Shown: in pieces, positions 43,693 to 52,344 of the stretch | How positions within the stretch are numbered: position 1 is the stretch's first letter | Layout of the letters: the number at the start of each line of letters is the position of its first letter | Origin: Acidithiobacillus sp. | Lineage (GTDB): Bacteria; Pseudomonadota; Gammaproteobacteria; Acidithiobacillales; Acidithiobacillaceae | NCBI RefSeq assembly: GCF_027322205.1 | Contig: NZ_DAHVHY010000005.1 | Span: 1-53,235 of the forward strand | Direction of reading: 5' to 3' | Length of the DNA: 53,235 nucleotides | The notes under the pieces: model-generated | Seen by the model: the letters and a program-made list of their open reading frames with translations, nothing else | The model's database searches: none | What the model was told of the DNA's origin: nothing | Position numbers and translations under genes: made by a program

Positions 43693-44451
43693 TCAGGTAC
43701 AGGAAGATGTATTATTCTTGCTTTGAATGGCCGGCGACTGCATGAGCATCGTGGAATTGGCTACCAGCGGTATTCCCCCATTCGCATAGCACGCCGCTTG
43801 CCAAGCTCCGCCAACGCTGATTGCACCATTTGCCGCCAACGATTTTATCGTAGTATTGATCAAAGGCACGATCAAATGGTAACAATAGTTTACGCGTATC
43901 TTGAGCAGGTTGGCGTCCTGAATGTCCTCACCCGAGCTGGCTCCCACCGTGGTAGGCTGGTACAGTAGACGGGCATTGGGTATTTCCGTTACGTTGCCGC
44001 CCCCCGCATTACCCGATGGCACGCTGACACCGAAATCGCTAAATGCCGCCGAACCGGGATTCAGCACCTGAATACAGGCCGTCCCTGGCGTATAGACAGC
44101 CGCAAGCGCGCTCGCCTGGGCCACTCCCGCCATGGTTACTCCCGTACCAAAGCTCGTATTCTGGTAGAGTGGTGCCAGACCGCTGGCCAGGCCCTCCTTC
44201 ATGGAGGTTGAACTGGCGTTGTTCAGCGTCCCCTCGCGATCAGCGTAAAAGGCTGCCTGGTTCAAGGTGGATTTGGCCATAAAGACCAGGGCAAACTGGA
44301 AAGCGCCAAGGATGAGCAGCAGCAAAACCGGCAGGACGACAATAAACTCCGCCATCGCCTGCCCAGCGTGCCCGGCTCCTGGGTCCTCTAGGGTGCTCCT
44401 CCTTGACGAGGAGGTGTGGTTCCGCAGGGGCACTGCAGGCAAGTCACTCAC
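43693..44451 (-). CDS. tadE: TadE-like pseudopilin of the Tad pilus
   Basis: A 252-residue protein with a type IV prepilin-like N-terminus: GQAMAEFIVVLPVLLLLILG, with cleavage expected after Gly30 and the conserved Glu five residues later (G-x4-E-F). The remaining ~200 residues are Ser/Thr/Ala-rich with several Cys and should lie outside the cytoplasmic membrane. TadE/F are minor pseudopilins required for Flp pilus assembly. It is the last gene of the Tad operon and overlaps the TadD gene by 8 bp. Its ectodomain is longer than in many TadE proteins, and TadG or a fused role is possible. Confidence 0.82.
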   Translation of the reverse strand: MSDLPAVPLRNHTSSSRRSTLEDPGAGHAGQAMAEFIVVLPVLLLLILGAFQFALVFMAKSTLNQAAFYADREGTLNNASSTSMKEGLASGLAPLYQNTSFGTGVTMAGVAQASALAAVYTPGTACIQVLNPGSAAFSDFGVSVPSGNAGGGNVTEIPNARLLYQPTTVGASSGEDIQDANLLKIRVNYCYHLIVPLINTTIKSLAANGAISVGGAWQAACYANGGIPLVANSTMLMQSPAIQSKNNTSSCT

Positions 44452-44971
44452 GAGGCGCTCCTACCCGTTTCTCTGTACCTGATTTATTCGCGTTCGCGGG
44501 CGGCGACAACCGCCATGAGGCGGCGGCCTTCCCGTCGATATCGAGCACGGGCAGCTTTTCCATACCATCGAGCAATTTCTCGATCAGCACCTTGTTGGGA
44601 TCTCCGGGAGCTGTGCTCTGATAGGCCTGGATCAGAACGGCCCAGGCCTGCCGCAGGCGCAAGACACCCATGTTGTAAAACACTGTAGCATTCCCCGGGG
44701 TGATTTCGATGGCCCGCCGGTAGGCGGCAATGGCCTTTTCAGGCTGTTTGGAGAGCACATAGAGATTTCCTAGTCTTTCCCAGATCTTGGGATCGTCCGG
44801 TGACCGGGACGCGAGCGCCTCGTAATCATTCAAGGCTGGGCCCATCTGCCCAGCCGCATAGGCTGCATTGGCCTTCTGATTGAGGGTCAACAGCGGTTTG
44901 CTCTGCATCTCGGCGCATCCCGAGAGCGATAAAAAAACCAGAGTTGCTGCAGCTATTGCCCGCTTTTGCAT
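44444..44971 (-). CDS. tadD: TadD-like TPR lipoprotein
   Basis: ATG 44971, just after GGGAGGAGGT, gives a 175-residue lipoprotein. Its signal ends in LVFLSLSGC, where Cys is the lipidated residue. Two to three TPR units follow (AYAAGQMGPALNDYEALASR, PKIWERLGNLYVLSKQPEKA, IEITPGNATVFYNMGVLRLR). TadD is an outer-membrane-associated pilotin/scaffold of the Tad secretion system. It overlaps the DUF192 gene and is followed by tadE, the normal Tad order. Confidence 0.85.
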   Translation of the reverse strand: MQKRAIAAATLVFLSLSGCAEMQSKPLLTLNQKANAAYAAGQMGPALNDYEALASRSPDDPKIWERLGNLYVLSKQPEKAIAAYRRAIEITPGNATVFYNMGVLRLRQAWAVLIQAYQSTAPGDPNKVLIEKLLDGMEKLPVLDIDGKAAASWRLSPPANANKSGTEKRVGAPRE

Positions 44972-45318
44972 GAGACCTCCTCCCATCTCAACAATCTGCC
45001 CGCTGCAAAACCCAGCCGGTCAGCCTCTCCACCCGCCATCTCAAGGGTGAAACGCGCACCCAGTGCGGCGGTAAAGCGCCATGGAGAAAGCACGTGTACC
45101 ACCTTGACCACTCGCCAGAGCCGGTTGATAAAAACCACGTCCAGCGCATATGACATTCCCATGGTGTGAACCGAGTTGCAGGGGGCGATCAGCAAACCTT
45201 GGCCGCGACCTGGTGCCGGGCTGCCGAGCAGACCGCGCGTGCGTTCCCACGCAGTTTCGGTCCTCCTCACGGTCACCGCCAGACCGCCATCTTCCGTATG
45301 GAGCGATCCGCACTTCAC
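44953..45318 (-). CDS. DUF192-family protein
   Basis: A 121-residue protein matching DUF192: AWERTRGLLGSPAPGRGQGL, then APCNSVHTMGMSYALDVVFI with the conserved His-Thr-Met-Gly-Met and D-V-x-F-I, and LEMAGGEADRLGFAAG near the end. The biochemical function of the family is unknown. It overlaps the end of tadC by 4 bp and the start of tadD, so it is a full member of the Tad operon. No signal peptide is visible, whereas many DUF192 proteins are exported. Confidence 0.82.
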   Translation of the reverse strand: MKCGSLHTEDGGLAVTVRRTETAWERTRGLLGSPAPGRGQGLLIAPCNSVHTMGMSYALDVVFINRLWRVVKVVHVLSPWRFTAALGARFTLEMAGGEADRLGFAAGRLLRWEEVSCKSGQ

Positions 45319-46193
45319 AGCAATCCCTGCTGCTTGATCATCATGACAATGGGAAAGGCCAGCACGATAAACGTCGTCGGAAAAATGAACAGCACGAGTG
45401 GCAACATCAGCTTGACGGGTGCCTCCATCGCCAGCTTTTCCGCACGCTGAAAGCGCTCCATGCGCCGCCTTTCCGCCTGCATGCGCAAGACTTTGCCGAT
45501 GCTGGCCCCAACCTGCTCGGCCTGGATGATGGAAGACACTACCGAGCTGACTTCCGGAATCTTCAGACGAGCGTCCATACGGCGTAGGGAATCCGCCCGT
45601 GACAGCCCCGCACGCAAGTCACGCAGAACCAGAAAGAACTCCTGGCGCATCGGCCCAACAGGCCCCTTTTCCACAGTCTGGGCCAACGCCCCCGAGAAGT
45701 TGGTGCCAGCCTCTACAGCCAAAACGATATAATCGAGGAACATCGGTAACGCCTTGAGAATGTCTTTCTTGCGACTGTTGTAGCGACCGTTCAGCCACAT
45801 GACCGGGTAGACAAAGCCCAATATCCCGACCATCGTCGCGAGAAACAGTCCCGTTGAGCCTAACGGTCTGGTCCCGAGCCAGATCAGCACAAAAGCCGCT
45901 GTAGCGGCGATGAAGCGGATGGCATAGAACTCTTCGGCGTTCATCATGTAATTGGCGCCGGACCGGGCCAGCATGCGATGGGCACTTTCGAGCCACGGAG
46001 CAGGCATGCGGCCACCCGCATAGTAGGCGACAAAGCGTGTCAAAGGCCAAATGAAACGCAACAGTGGAGGTAACGGGTCGAGATAACCCCGCTCATCATC
46101 AGGAACCTCCCAGTGCAGACCGGAAAATGCCCATATCACCAAGATTACGGTCAGAGCCACTGCCAAACCGATGCCGATGTAGTACCATATCAT
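45315..46193 (-). CDS. tadC: Tad pilus inner membrane platform protein TadC
   Basis: A 292-residue type II secretion F-domain protein. An N-terminal membrane helix (IGIGLAVALTVILVIWAF) is followed by two central helices (FIAATAAFVLIWLG, GLFLATMVGILGFVYPVMWL). The cytoplasmic F domain has PMFLDYIVLAVEAGTNFSGA and SIIQAEQVGASIGKVLRMQA, and a final helix ends LVLFIFPTTFIVLAFPIVMM. With TadB it forms the assembly platform driven by TadA. It lies 37 bp after tadB and overlaps the DUF192 gene. Confidence 0.92.
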   Translation of the reverse strand: MIWYYIGIGLAVALTVILVIWAFSGLHWEVPDDERGYLDPLPPLLRFIWPLTRFVAYYAGGRMPAPWLESAHRMLARSGANYMMNAEEFYAIRFIAATAAFVLIWLGTRPLGSTGLFLATMVGILGFVYPVMWLNGRYNSRKKDILKALPMFLDYIVLAVEAGTNFSGALAQTVEKGPVGPMRQEFFLVLRDLRAGLSRADSLRRMDARLKIPEVSSVVSSIIQAEQVGASIGKVLRMQAERRRMERFQRAEKLAMEAPVKLMLPLVLFIFPTTFIVLAFPIVMMIKQQGLL

Positions 46194-46230
46194 CGCCGAA
46201 CCCCTTTCAACTTATTATTTTTACTCATTA

Positions 46231-47091
46231 TTATACGTCTATGCTGGTGATCTTGCGGATGCCGATGTAACCCATGAACTCCATGGCGGCAATCAGGGTG
46301 AGCACCCCCCAACCCGTCACGCTGTGAAACAGGGGATGCATGGCGACCGGCTGCAACTGGGTGAGCACCAGCATCAGCAGGATAGGCAGGCCGGACATCA
46401 CCACGCCCTGAATCTTGCCCTGCGCTGTCAAGCTCTTGATTTTTCCTTCCGTCTGCATCTTCGTGTACAGCGTTTCCGCCAGCGATTCCAGCATGTCCGC
46501 CAAATTGCCGCCGACCTCCCTGGCAATGCGCAACCCCGCGGAAAAGAGCATGAACTCCTGAATGGGCAGGCGCCGCTCCATATCCCTCACCGCATCTTCA
46601 AAGCTGGCCCCCAGCCGCTGGGAACGAATGAGCATGGCGAACTCCTGGCTCAAGGGAGCCTTGCTCTCATTCACCAGATTTTCCATGGCGACCGCCAGGC
46701 TGGACCCCGCCCGTAGCGAACTGGACAGCATCATCAGCGCGTCCGGGAACTGCGAAATGAACTGATCCAGGCGTTTTTGGCGCACCCTCGCCACGATCCA
46801 CTTCGGCGCAAAGATCGGCAGCAACACGCTGGCGGTGGTGAATATCGGGTTGGAGGTAATGATCCATACCAATACCGGAACAAACAGGAATGCGGCAAAG
46901 TTGACATAGGTCAGCTTTTCAAAATCGACGAAGATGAAGAGGTCCTCCAGTTCTCTGTAGGTACCCTCCTTGATGCGCTTCTCTTGCCATTTCGCGCTCT
47001 TTCCGAGGACTTGCATGAAAATCACGGCGAAAAACAGAATGGCGCCGAACATGACCCCGCCGATCAAATAGATATGCATACCGCGGCTCAT
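46231..47091 (-). CDS. tadB: Tad pilus inner membrane platform protein TadB
   Basis: A 286-residue F-domain protein. An N-terminal helix (IYLIGGVMFGAILFFAVIF) and a central helix pair precede the cytoplasmic domain with FPDALMMLSSSLRAGSSLAV, RLPIQEFMLFSAGLRIAREV and GGNLADMLESLAETL. A C-terminal helix pair follows. It pairs with TadC as the platform. Its ATG overlaps the tadA stop (ATGA), so it is translationally coupled to the ATPase. Confidence 0.92.
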   Translation of the reverse strand: MSRGMHIYLIGGVMFGAILFFAVIFMQVLGKSAKWQEKRIKEGTYRELEDLFIFVDFEKLTYVNFAAFLFVPVLVWIITSNPIFTTASVLLPIFAPKWIVARVRQKRLDQFISQFPDALMMLSSSLRAGSSLAVAMENLVNESKAPLSQEFAMLIRSQRLGASFEDAVRDMERRLPIQEFMLFSAGLRIAREVGGNLADMLESLAETLYTKMQTEGKIKSLTAQGKIQGVVMSGLPILLMLVLTQLQPVAMHPLFHSVTGWGVLTLIAAMEFMGYIGIRKITSIDV

Positions 47092-48806
47092 AGTCTCATC
47101 CCCCCGCTTTTATTGCCCTGGAAGATGCTGCGATCCACGTCGATTCCGCGTTTGGCCAGATCTTCGTAAAACTCCGGTATCGCCCCGGTCGCGATAAAAT
47201 CGCCCTGGATTTTACCATCGGAACCATAGCCCTTTTGATTGAAGAGGAAGATATCCTGGAGCTGAATGGTGCCATTCTCCATGCCCGTCACTTCCGTGAT
47301 ATAGGTGACCTTGCGGCTGCCACAGGAAAATCTGGTCTGCTGGACGATCAGCTGTACTGCGGAGGAGATCTGCTGGCGAATGGCCTGCAGGGGCAACTCC
47401 ATCCCGGCCATCAGCACCATCACTTCCAGACGGGACAGCGTATCGCGGGGCATATTGGCGTGGACGGTGGTCAGCGAACCATCGTGACCGGTATTCATGG
47501 CCTGCAACATATCCAGGGCCTCGCCGCCGCGACACTCGCCAACGACGATGCGGTCTGGGCGCATGCGCAGGCTGTTGCGCACCAAATCGCGGATCGTTAC
47601 GGCCCCCTGTCCCTCCACATTGGGCGGCCGCGCCTCCATGGATACCAGGTTGGGCTGATAAAGGCGCAGTTCCGCCGCGTCCTCGATCGTCACCAGACGC
47701 TCGTGGCCGGGAATGAAATTGGACATGATGTTGAGCAGGGTGGTTTTGCCTGATCCGGTACCGCCAGAGATCACGATGTTGCGGCGTTGCTCCACGGCAA
47801 GGCGCAGAAACTCTATCATCGGTTTGCTTGCGGAATTGTAGCGGACCAGATCCTCGTCCGTCATCCGGTTTTTGGCGAACTTACGGATGGTGATGCACGG
47901 CCCCTTGAGTGCCAATGGCGGGATGATGGCGTTGACGCGGGAACCGTCCTTTAAACGTCCGTCCACCATCGGCGAGCTTTCATCAATACGCCGCCCAAGG
48001 GGCGCAATGATGCGTTCGATGGCCGACAACACGCTCTTGTCGCTGGAAAACAGGATTTCGGACGGCGTTAGGCGACCGCTCTTTTCGACAAAGATCTCGT
48101 CATACTTGTTGACCATGATTTCCGTGATACCGTCGTCGGCAAGGAGCACTTCCAGCGGTCCAAGACCGACCGCTTCGTGGAGAGCGGCCTGTACCAACCG
48201 CTCCCGGTCGCCGTCTTTTGCCAATGACGGGTCCTCGTTGATGATCTCTTCGATCAGCTCTTTCGTCCGCTGGCGCAATTCCAGTTCGGTCATCTTCGTG
48301 GTATCGATGCGCCGAAAATCCATGCGTGATATCAGGCGCTCCTGAACGATGCGGAGGGTGGCGAACTGATGATGGTCACGCGAGACCTGCGGCGCCGCCC
48401 CAGCCGCAGCGCCGTCGCTGGAGGAGGTCCCGCCCGCCACCACAACCGGAGTGGCCACCACTTCCCCCACTGGAGACGGCGCTTCTCGGGGGGCATCCAC
48501 TTCGGTCGTTTTATTGAGCACCTCCACCGTCAGCAGATAACTGCCGATCTCCACGATGTCGCTGGGCCGCAACGGACCCGTGGTGCCGCTGATGCGGTTG
48601 CCGTTGACCTTCACGCCGAAGGCGCTGGCTTCATCCTTGACGAACATCGCCGATTCATCCTGAAAGAAGGTGGCGTGCTTCCGCGCCACCTGCCATCCCT
48701 GCAGGACCACCAGATTCTCGTCCGACTTCCCCACCGAGCAGCTATTGGCAGCGCAATTGACCTGCTCGCTTTTCCCGCGGGAGTTGGTGTTGTTGATTCG
48801 AAACAT
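47088..48806 (-). CDS. tadA: TadA/CpaF secretion ATPase with N-terminal FHA domain
   Basis: A 572-residue protein. Residues ~15-100 form a forkhead-associated (FHA) domain ([35 protein letters not shown]). A linker rich in Ala, Pro and Ser (~100-145) leads to a complete CpaF ATPase: [34 protein letters not shown], Walker [10 protein letters not shown] (348-356), [37 protein letters not shown] and the [16 protein letters not shown] box. It powers Flp pilus assembly. Classical FHA contacts are altered: GR is GK, the Ser of SRxH is Ala41, and the Asn of SxNG is Phe63, so phosphothreonine binding is doubtful. No TadZ gene is present beside it. Confidence 0.93.
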   Translation of the reverse strand: MFRINNTNSRGKSEQVNCAANSCSVGKSDENLVVLQGWQVARKHATFFQDESAMFVKDEASAFGVKVNGNRISGTTGPLRPSDIVEIGSYLLTVEVLNKTTEVDAPREAPSPVGEVVATPVVVAGGTSSSDGAAAGAAPQVSRDHHQFATLRIVQERLISRMDFRRIDTTKMTELELRQRTKELIEEIINEDPSLAKDGDRERLVQAALHEAVGLGPLEVLLADDGITEIMVNKYDEIFVEKSGRLTPSEILFSSDKSVLSAIERIIAPLGRRIDESSPMVDGRLKDGSRVNAIIPPLALKGPCITIRKFAKNRMTDEDLVRYNSASKPMIEFLRLAVEQRRNIVISGGTGSGKTTLLNIMSNFIPGHERLVTIEDAAELRLYQPNLVSMEARPPNVEGQGAVTIRDLVRNSLRMRPDRIVVGECRGGEALDMLQAMNTGHDGSLTTVHANMPRDTLSRLEVMVLMAGMELPLQAIRQQISSAVQLIVQQTRFSCGSRKVTYITEVTGMENGTIQLQDIFLFNQKGYGSDGKIQGDFIATGAIPEFYEDLAKRGIDVDRSIFQGNKSGGMRL

Positions 48807-48821
48807 GCCCTACCTCCTGGG

Positions 48822-50390
48822 TCAGGATTGAGTCTTGAGCGGGATGGTCGTCTGCACCGTTACAGGCGGCGTTTTTGCCATGGAGGTAGCGGCGGGTCCT
48901 GCTTTCCCTGCGTCCGGGGCCGCCGGACTCGGCGCCGCGGGCGTCTTCCCAAGCTGCGATCCATCCGCTTTTCCCACCCCGGCCGGAAGCAGGTGGCTGC
49001 CTGGTCCCACGCCGAAGCCCGGCATGTAGATCCCCTTGCCCGCCGTTGCATTGAACTGGTGCATGAGCTGCGTGCCCCGCAGTACCGCTTCCTGGTTCAC
49101 GACAGAGTTGGGATTGAAGATCACCGGCGTGACGAAGATCACCAACTCGCTCCTGCTCGCCTGGAAGTTGTTGTTCTTGAACAGATACCCGAGGATTGGA
49201 ATATCGGAGATCCAGGGGAACTTGGTCAGCGTTGACGAGCCTACGGAATGGATCAGTCCGGAGAGTACGATGGTCTGACCGCTGTGCACATTCACCACCG
49301 ATGTGGTTTTGCGCGTCAGGAAGCCCGGATAGCCGTTGACTGTCACAGTGGGGTCGATCTGGCTCACTTCCGTGGAAATGCTGGCCAGCACGTTGCCCTG
49401 GGCATCAGCCTCCGGCTTGATGTCGAGCTGTACGCCATACTTTTTATAGAGCACCGAGGTCTGGCCGAGGGCGCTGCTAATGGGAATGGGCACTTCGCCG
49501 CCAGCGAGGAAGGTCGCATTGCCGCCGCTGCGTGTACTGAGCTGCGGATTGGCGAGGATATATGCATCACCGCTCTGGACCGCCAGATTGATCGTCGAGG
49601 TCAGCGTCGAAACGAGGCCGAGATAACTCGCAAACGGGTTCACGGTCAGCGGCAGGCCCTGCAAAGGTCCGGCCGGACCGTTCAGCGTATTGCTTTGCAA
49701 TCCGCCCTGGGTCACGTCCCCCAATCGATACGTACTGTTATGTACGAAGTCACCCACCAGCCCGACCGCCGGTCCGGCGATGCCTTGTTGCCACTGGATG
49801 CCCAAGTTGTGCAGCGCATTTTTCTTGAAATCCACCACCTGCACATCCAGATAGACCATGCGCCGCATCCCGACACTGTCTGACCTGACCATATCGGTGA
49901 CACCGGGGAAGGTCTTGGCGATATCGGCCACCCGCTTGCTTTCCGTTGGATCGAGGCTGCCCGACAGGACGACCCTCCCGCCCTCCTGATCGATATGCAG
50001 GCCCGGCACGCCATGAAGTACCGCCGCCACCTGCCGGTAGCTTTGCCCAGTATCATCACCAGTGACGAAAACATGGTAGGCCTGCAGTTCATTTGTTTTG
50101 GACCACACGTATAAATCGGTAGTGCCCGTACCGGTGGCCAGCAAAACGATTTGACTCTTCAAGGTCTTGACCCCGATGATCTTGCCATTGCCAATGGCAA
50201 CCCGGGTGACCCCTTCGGCTGGCAGGACCTTTACTTGCCCATCGTAAAGCTGCAGCGTGTGGCGCACCATGGGGACCTGGGTAACCGGAGAGAGTCCTCC
50301 TTGGGCTGCCAGAGCCGGCTGCATGCCGACCATGGCGCCGGAGACAGCGAAGGCAACAGCTCGAAACCGTGTGTTTATTTTGTTGATCAT
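48822..50390 (-). CDS. rcpA: Outer membrane secretin RcpA/CpaC of the Tad system
   Basis: A 522-residue protein with a signal peptide (VAFAVSGAMVGMQPALA). The N-terminal pilus/BON-like domains contain TRVAIGNGKIIGVKTL and VVLSGSLDPTESKRVADIAK. The secretin core has VYLDVQVVDFKKNALHNLGI, ILANPQLSTRSGGNATFLAG, VPIPISSALGQTSV, IVLSGLIHSVGSSTLTKFPW and SDIPILGYLF. It forms the pore for the Flp pilus. The final ~80 residues are a Pro/Ala-rich tail without known function. It overlaps the rcpC stop by 4 bp. Confidence 0.93.
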   Translation of the reverse strand: MINKINTRFRAVAFAVSGAMVGMQPALAAQGGLSPVTQVPMVRHTLQLYDGQVKVLPAEGVTRVAIGNGKIIGVKTLKSQIVLLATGTGTTDLYVWSKTNELQAYHVFVTGDDTGQSYRQVAAVLHGVPGLHIDQEGGRVVLSGSLDPTESKRVADIAKTFPGVTDMVRSDSVGMRRMVYLDVQVVDFKKNALHNLGIQWQQGIAGPAVGLVGDFVHNSTYRLGDVTQGGLQSNTLNGPAGPLQGLPLTVNPFASYLGLVSTLTSTINLAVQSGDAYILANPQLSTRSGGNATFLAGGEVPIPISSALGQTSVLYKKYGVQLDIKPEADAQGNVLASISTEVSQIDPTVTVNGYPGFLTRKTTSVVNVHSGQTIVLSGLIHSVGSSTLTKFPWISDIPILGYLFKNNNFQASRSELVIFVTPVIFNPNSVVNQEAVLRGTQLMHQFNATAGKGIYMPGFGVGPGSHLLPAGVGKADGSQLGKTPAAPSPAAPDAGKAGPAATSMAKTPPVTVQTTIPLKTQS

Positions 50391-51421
50391 TGCATTCCCT
50401 TTTGCATTTGCGCGGCAGCGGACTGGTCGAGATGGAGAATGGATTGGAGACCGGAAACGGCTTTTTTCATCGCGTTCCTCTGCTTGCTGGCACTATCTTG
50501 GGTGGCGCTGGCTGGGGCGGCGCTATCGCTTGGCACACCGGCGCCCATGCCTTCGGTCTGGCTGGCCACATTGCCGCTGCCACCACCGATGATGTACTGC
50601 ACCGTAGCTTCGGAATCCCCTCCGGCGGTGCCGCCATTGCTCAGCGTGGCCTCTGAAAGTGATGGAATCTGGGGCGCATCAGCGGGCACGGCGTGCGGGC
50701 TCAAAACAATCCGCAACTGGCCGGCCTGTTGCGCCAGCGCCAGTTGGGCCGCCTGATCGGGGGTCACCTGCAAGGTAATGTTGCCATAGCTATCCAGCGC
50801 TGTTTGCGCCTCCAGCACGTTGTTGTCATGCACCAGCAGCGGCGTGAACTTGGTATTCTGTCCCGTGGCCAGAACCAGGGCGCGATGGAGGAGGGGGATC
50901 AGGCTACCGGCGTTTCCCGAGCCGCCGTTGCCCGTCTTGACCAGTAGCACGTCCACGCGATCGCCTGGACGTATCAAGCCGGCGAGGGCATTGACGCCGC
51001 CCACGTCGATGGTGATGGCGCGCATGTCCGTGGGCAGGGTGCTGGCAAAATCCCCGTTATAGGGTTTGGCGAAGTCTTCCGCGAGCAGCGGACGCCCCGC
51101 TTCCACCGGATGGGTCAGGATGCGGCCGGCATATCTGCCCCAACGGGCGACCGTAATGGTGCTGGAATAAATGAGATCGCGCGGCACCGGTCGGATCGCC
51201 ATGTTTTTATTGGTGGCCACGGTGCCGGCATGGACATTGGCGGTGGGCACCACCACATCCACCATGTTCGCGCTCAACTTGGTCTGCAGCTCCGTTTTGA
51301 ACTGGTGTTCACGGTTTTGCAGGTAATGCACCGTCAGAAACGCGGCGGCACCGGCAAGCAGAACGGCGATAATGAGCATTACCGTAAAACGGTTTAGCCG
51401 TGGTAGGTTAGGGAGACGCAT
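50387..51421 (-). CDS. rcpC: Tad pilus assembly protein RcpC/CpaB
   Basis: A 344-residue protein with an N-terminal membrane anchor (FTVMLIIAVLLAGAAAFLTV). A SAF domain follows (VVVPTANVHAGTVATNKNMA, HPVEAGRPLLAEDF), then the RcpC/CpaB core with MRAITIDVGGVNALAGLIRP, GDRVDVLLV and ALDSYGNITLQVTPDQAAQL. The C-terminal ~90 residues are low-complexity (Gly, Ser, Ala). It links the secretin to the inner membrane. It starts 10 bp after the Flp gene and overlaps rcpA. Confidence 0.92.
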   Translation of the reverse strand: MRLPNLPRLNRFTVMLIIAVLLAGAAAFLTVHYLQNREHQFKTELQTKLSANMVDVVVPTANVHAGTVATNKNMAIRPVPRDLIYSSTITVARWGRYAGRILTHPVEAGRPLLAEDFAKPYNGDFASTLPTDMRAITIDVGGVNALAGLIRPGDRVDVLLVKTGNGGSGNAGSLIPLLHRALVLATGQNTKFTPLLVHDNNVLEAQTALDSYGNITLQVTPDQAAQLALAQQAGQLRIVLSPHAVPADAPQIPSLSEATLSNGGTAGGDSEATVQYIIGGGSGNVASQTEGMGAGVPSDSAAPASATQDSASKQRNAMKKAVSGLQSILHLDQSAAAQMQKGMQ

Positions 51422-51431
51422 AGCGATCCTT

Positions 51432-51635
51432 TCAAGGCAAAGAAATGATGTAAGAGTAATTCTGCCAGTAGGTCTTCAGGGCAGTGGCGAGCTGATCAAT
51501 GGGCGAGGGACTTCCCGCCGAAATGGAAACGAGCACGATGATGGCGAAGATCAGCACGATGATGTATTCGACCATTGCCTGTCCTTGCTGAGAGGAGCGG
51601 CCAGAGAATCTACGGAGTTGCATCAGGATTCGCAT
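51432..51635 (-). CDS. flp: Flp-type pilin
   Basis: A 67-residue prepilin. The leader MRILMQLRRFSGRSSQQG ends at Gly18, and the mature protein begins QAMVEYIIVLIFAIIVLVS, matching the Flp rule G-x4-E-Y followed by a hydrophobic helix. The C-terminal part (DQLATALKTYWQNYSYIISL) is short, as in Flp pilins. It should be cleaved by a prepilin peptidase (TadV/CpaA or PilD), which is not in this window. It is 10 bp downstream of an unknown exported-protein gene and 10 bp upstream of rcpC. With the two genes before it, this suggests one operon. Confidence 0.87.
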   Translation of the reverse strand: MRILMQLRRFSGRSSQQGQAMVEYIIVLIFAIIVLVSISAGSPSPIDQLATALKTYWQNYSYIISLP

Positions 51636-51645
51636 GGGGGTCCTC

Positions 51646-52344
51646 TTAACGCCGTACCTTGGTGATCAGCAGAGTGGAGCCGAAGATGGCGGGTTCGACG
51701 ACGATGCTGACTGTCTGCGCCCCCTTCTGAAACATCATGGCCACCGCTCCGTGGGACATGGGCGGGTGGTTGGCGATTTGCCGCGACCAGCCCTGATGCA
51801 CCAGGGTGCGCAGATAAAAATCTGCGTTCTGCTGCACCGTCTCGCGATTGCCCAGATACCAGGTGTGGCCGATCTTGCCGCCGTCGTTGCTGGCCATATC
51901 GTTGATGACCTTGGTGCCGCTCGGTGCCGGGAAGGAAGGTTGGCCGGGCATCCCCTGCGCCTCGCCGGGCAAGGAGACGCCCACCAGCCCTTCGGTACCG
52001 CTTCCCTGGGCCTGGACCTGCACCGTGTAGAAACAGGAGCCGTCACGATGCGCCACCACCTGCCAGGGACCGACCCGATACTGCACATAGGCGGGGTGCC
52101 CGTTGACCACCCAGCGATGCCGGTAAAAATCCAGTACGGCAGCCGGTGGCAGCCGGTTCGCCATGGCCAGGATGCTCATGGGTGTACCATTCATGGCCAC
52201 CTGCTGCGCCACCACCGTCAGTTTCGTCCCGGTCGGGAAGGGCGGCCGGGCGCAGTTGACCGCGGGCACCTGGCCGGCGGCGGCCAGACCGGAAAAGTCC
52301 AGGCAGCCAATGCCCATCAGGAGAAGCAATGATCGCATCGCCAT
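51646..52344 (-). CDS. Exported protein with an internal duplication, Tad-operon member
   Basis: ATG 52344 overlaps the previous stop (TGATG) and gives 232 residues with a signal peptide (MRSLLLLMGIG followed by GLAAAG). The mature protein seems to contain two related halves: one with AAVLDFYRHRWVVNGHPAYV and QVVAHRDGSCFYTVQV, the other with QNADFYLRTLVHQGWSR and AVAMMFQKGAQTVSIVV. I do not recognise a family. Its place directly before the flp gene suggests a periplasmic assembly or regulatory role in the Tad system. Confidence 0.6.
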   Translation of the reverse strand: MAMRSLLLLMGIGCLDFSGLAAAGQVPAVNCARPPFPTGTKLTVVAQQVAMNGTPMSILAMANRLPPAAVLDFYRHRWVVNGHPAYVQYRVGPWQVVAHRDGSCFYTVQVQAQGSGTEGLVGVSLPGEAQGMPGQPSFPAPSGTKVINDMASNDGGKIGHTWYLGNRETVQQNADFYLRTLVHQGWSRQIANHPPMSHGAVAMMFQKGAQTVSIVVEPAIFGSTLLITKVRR

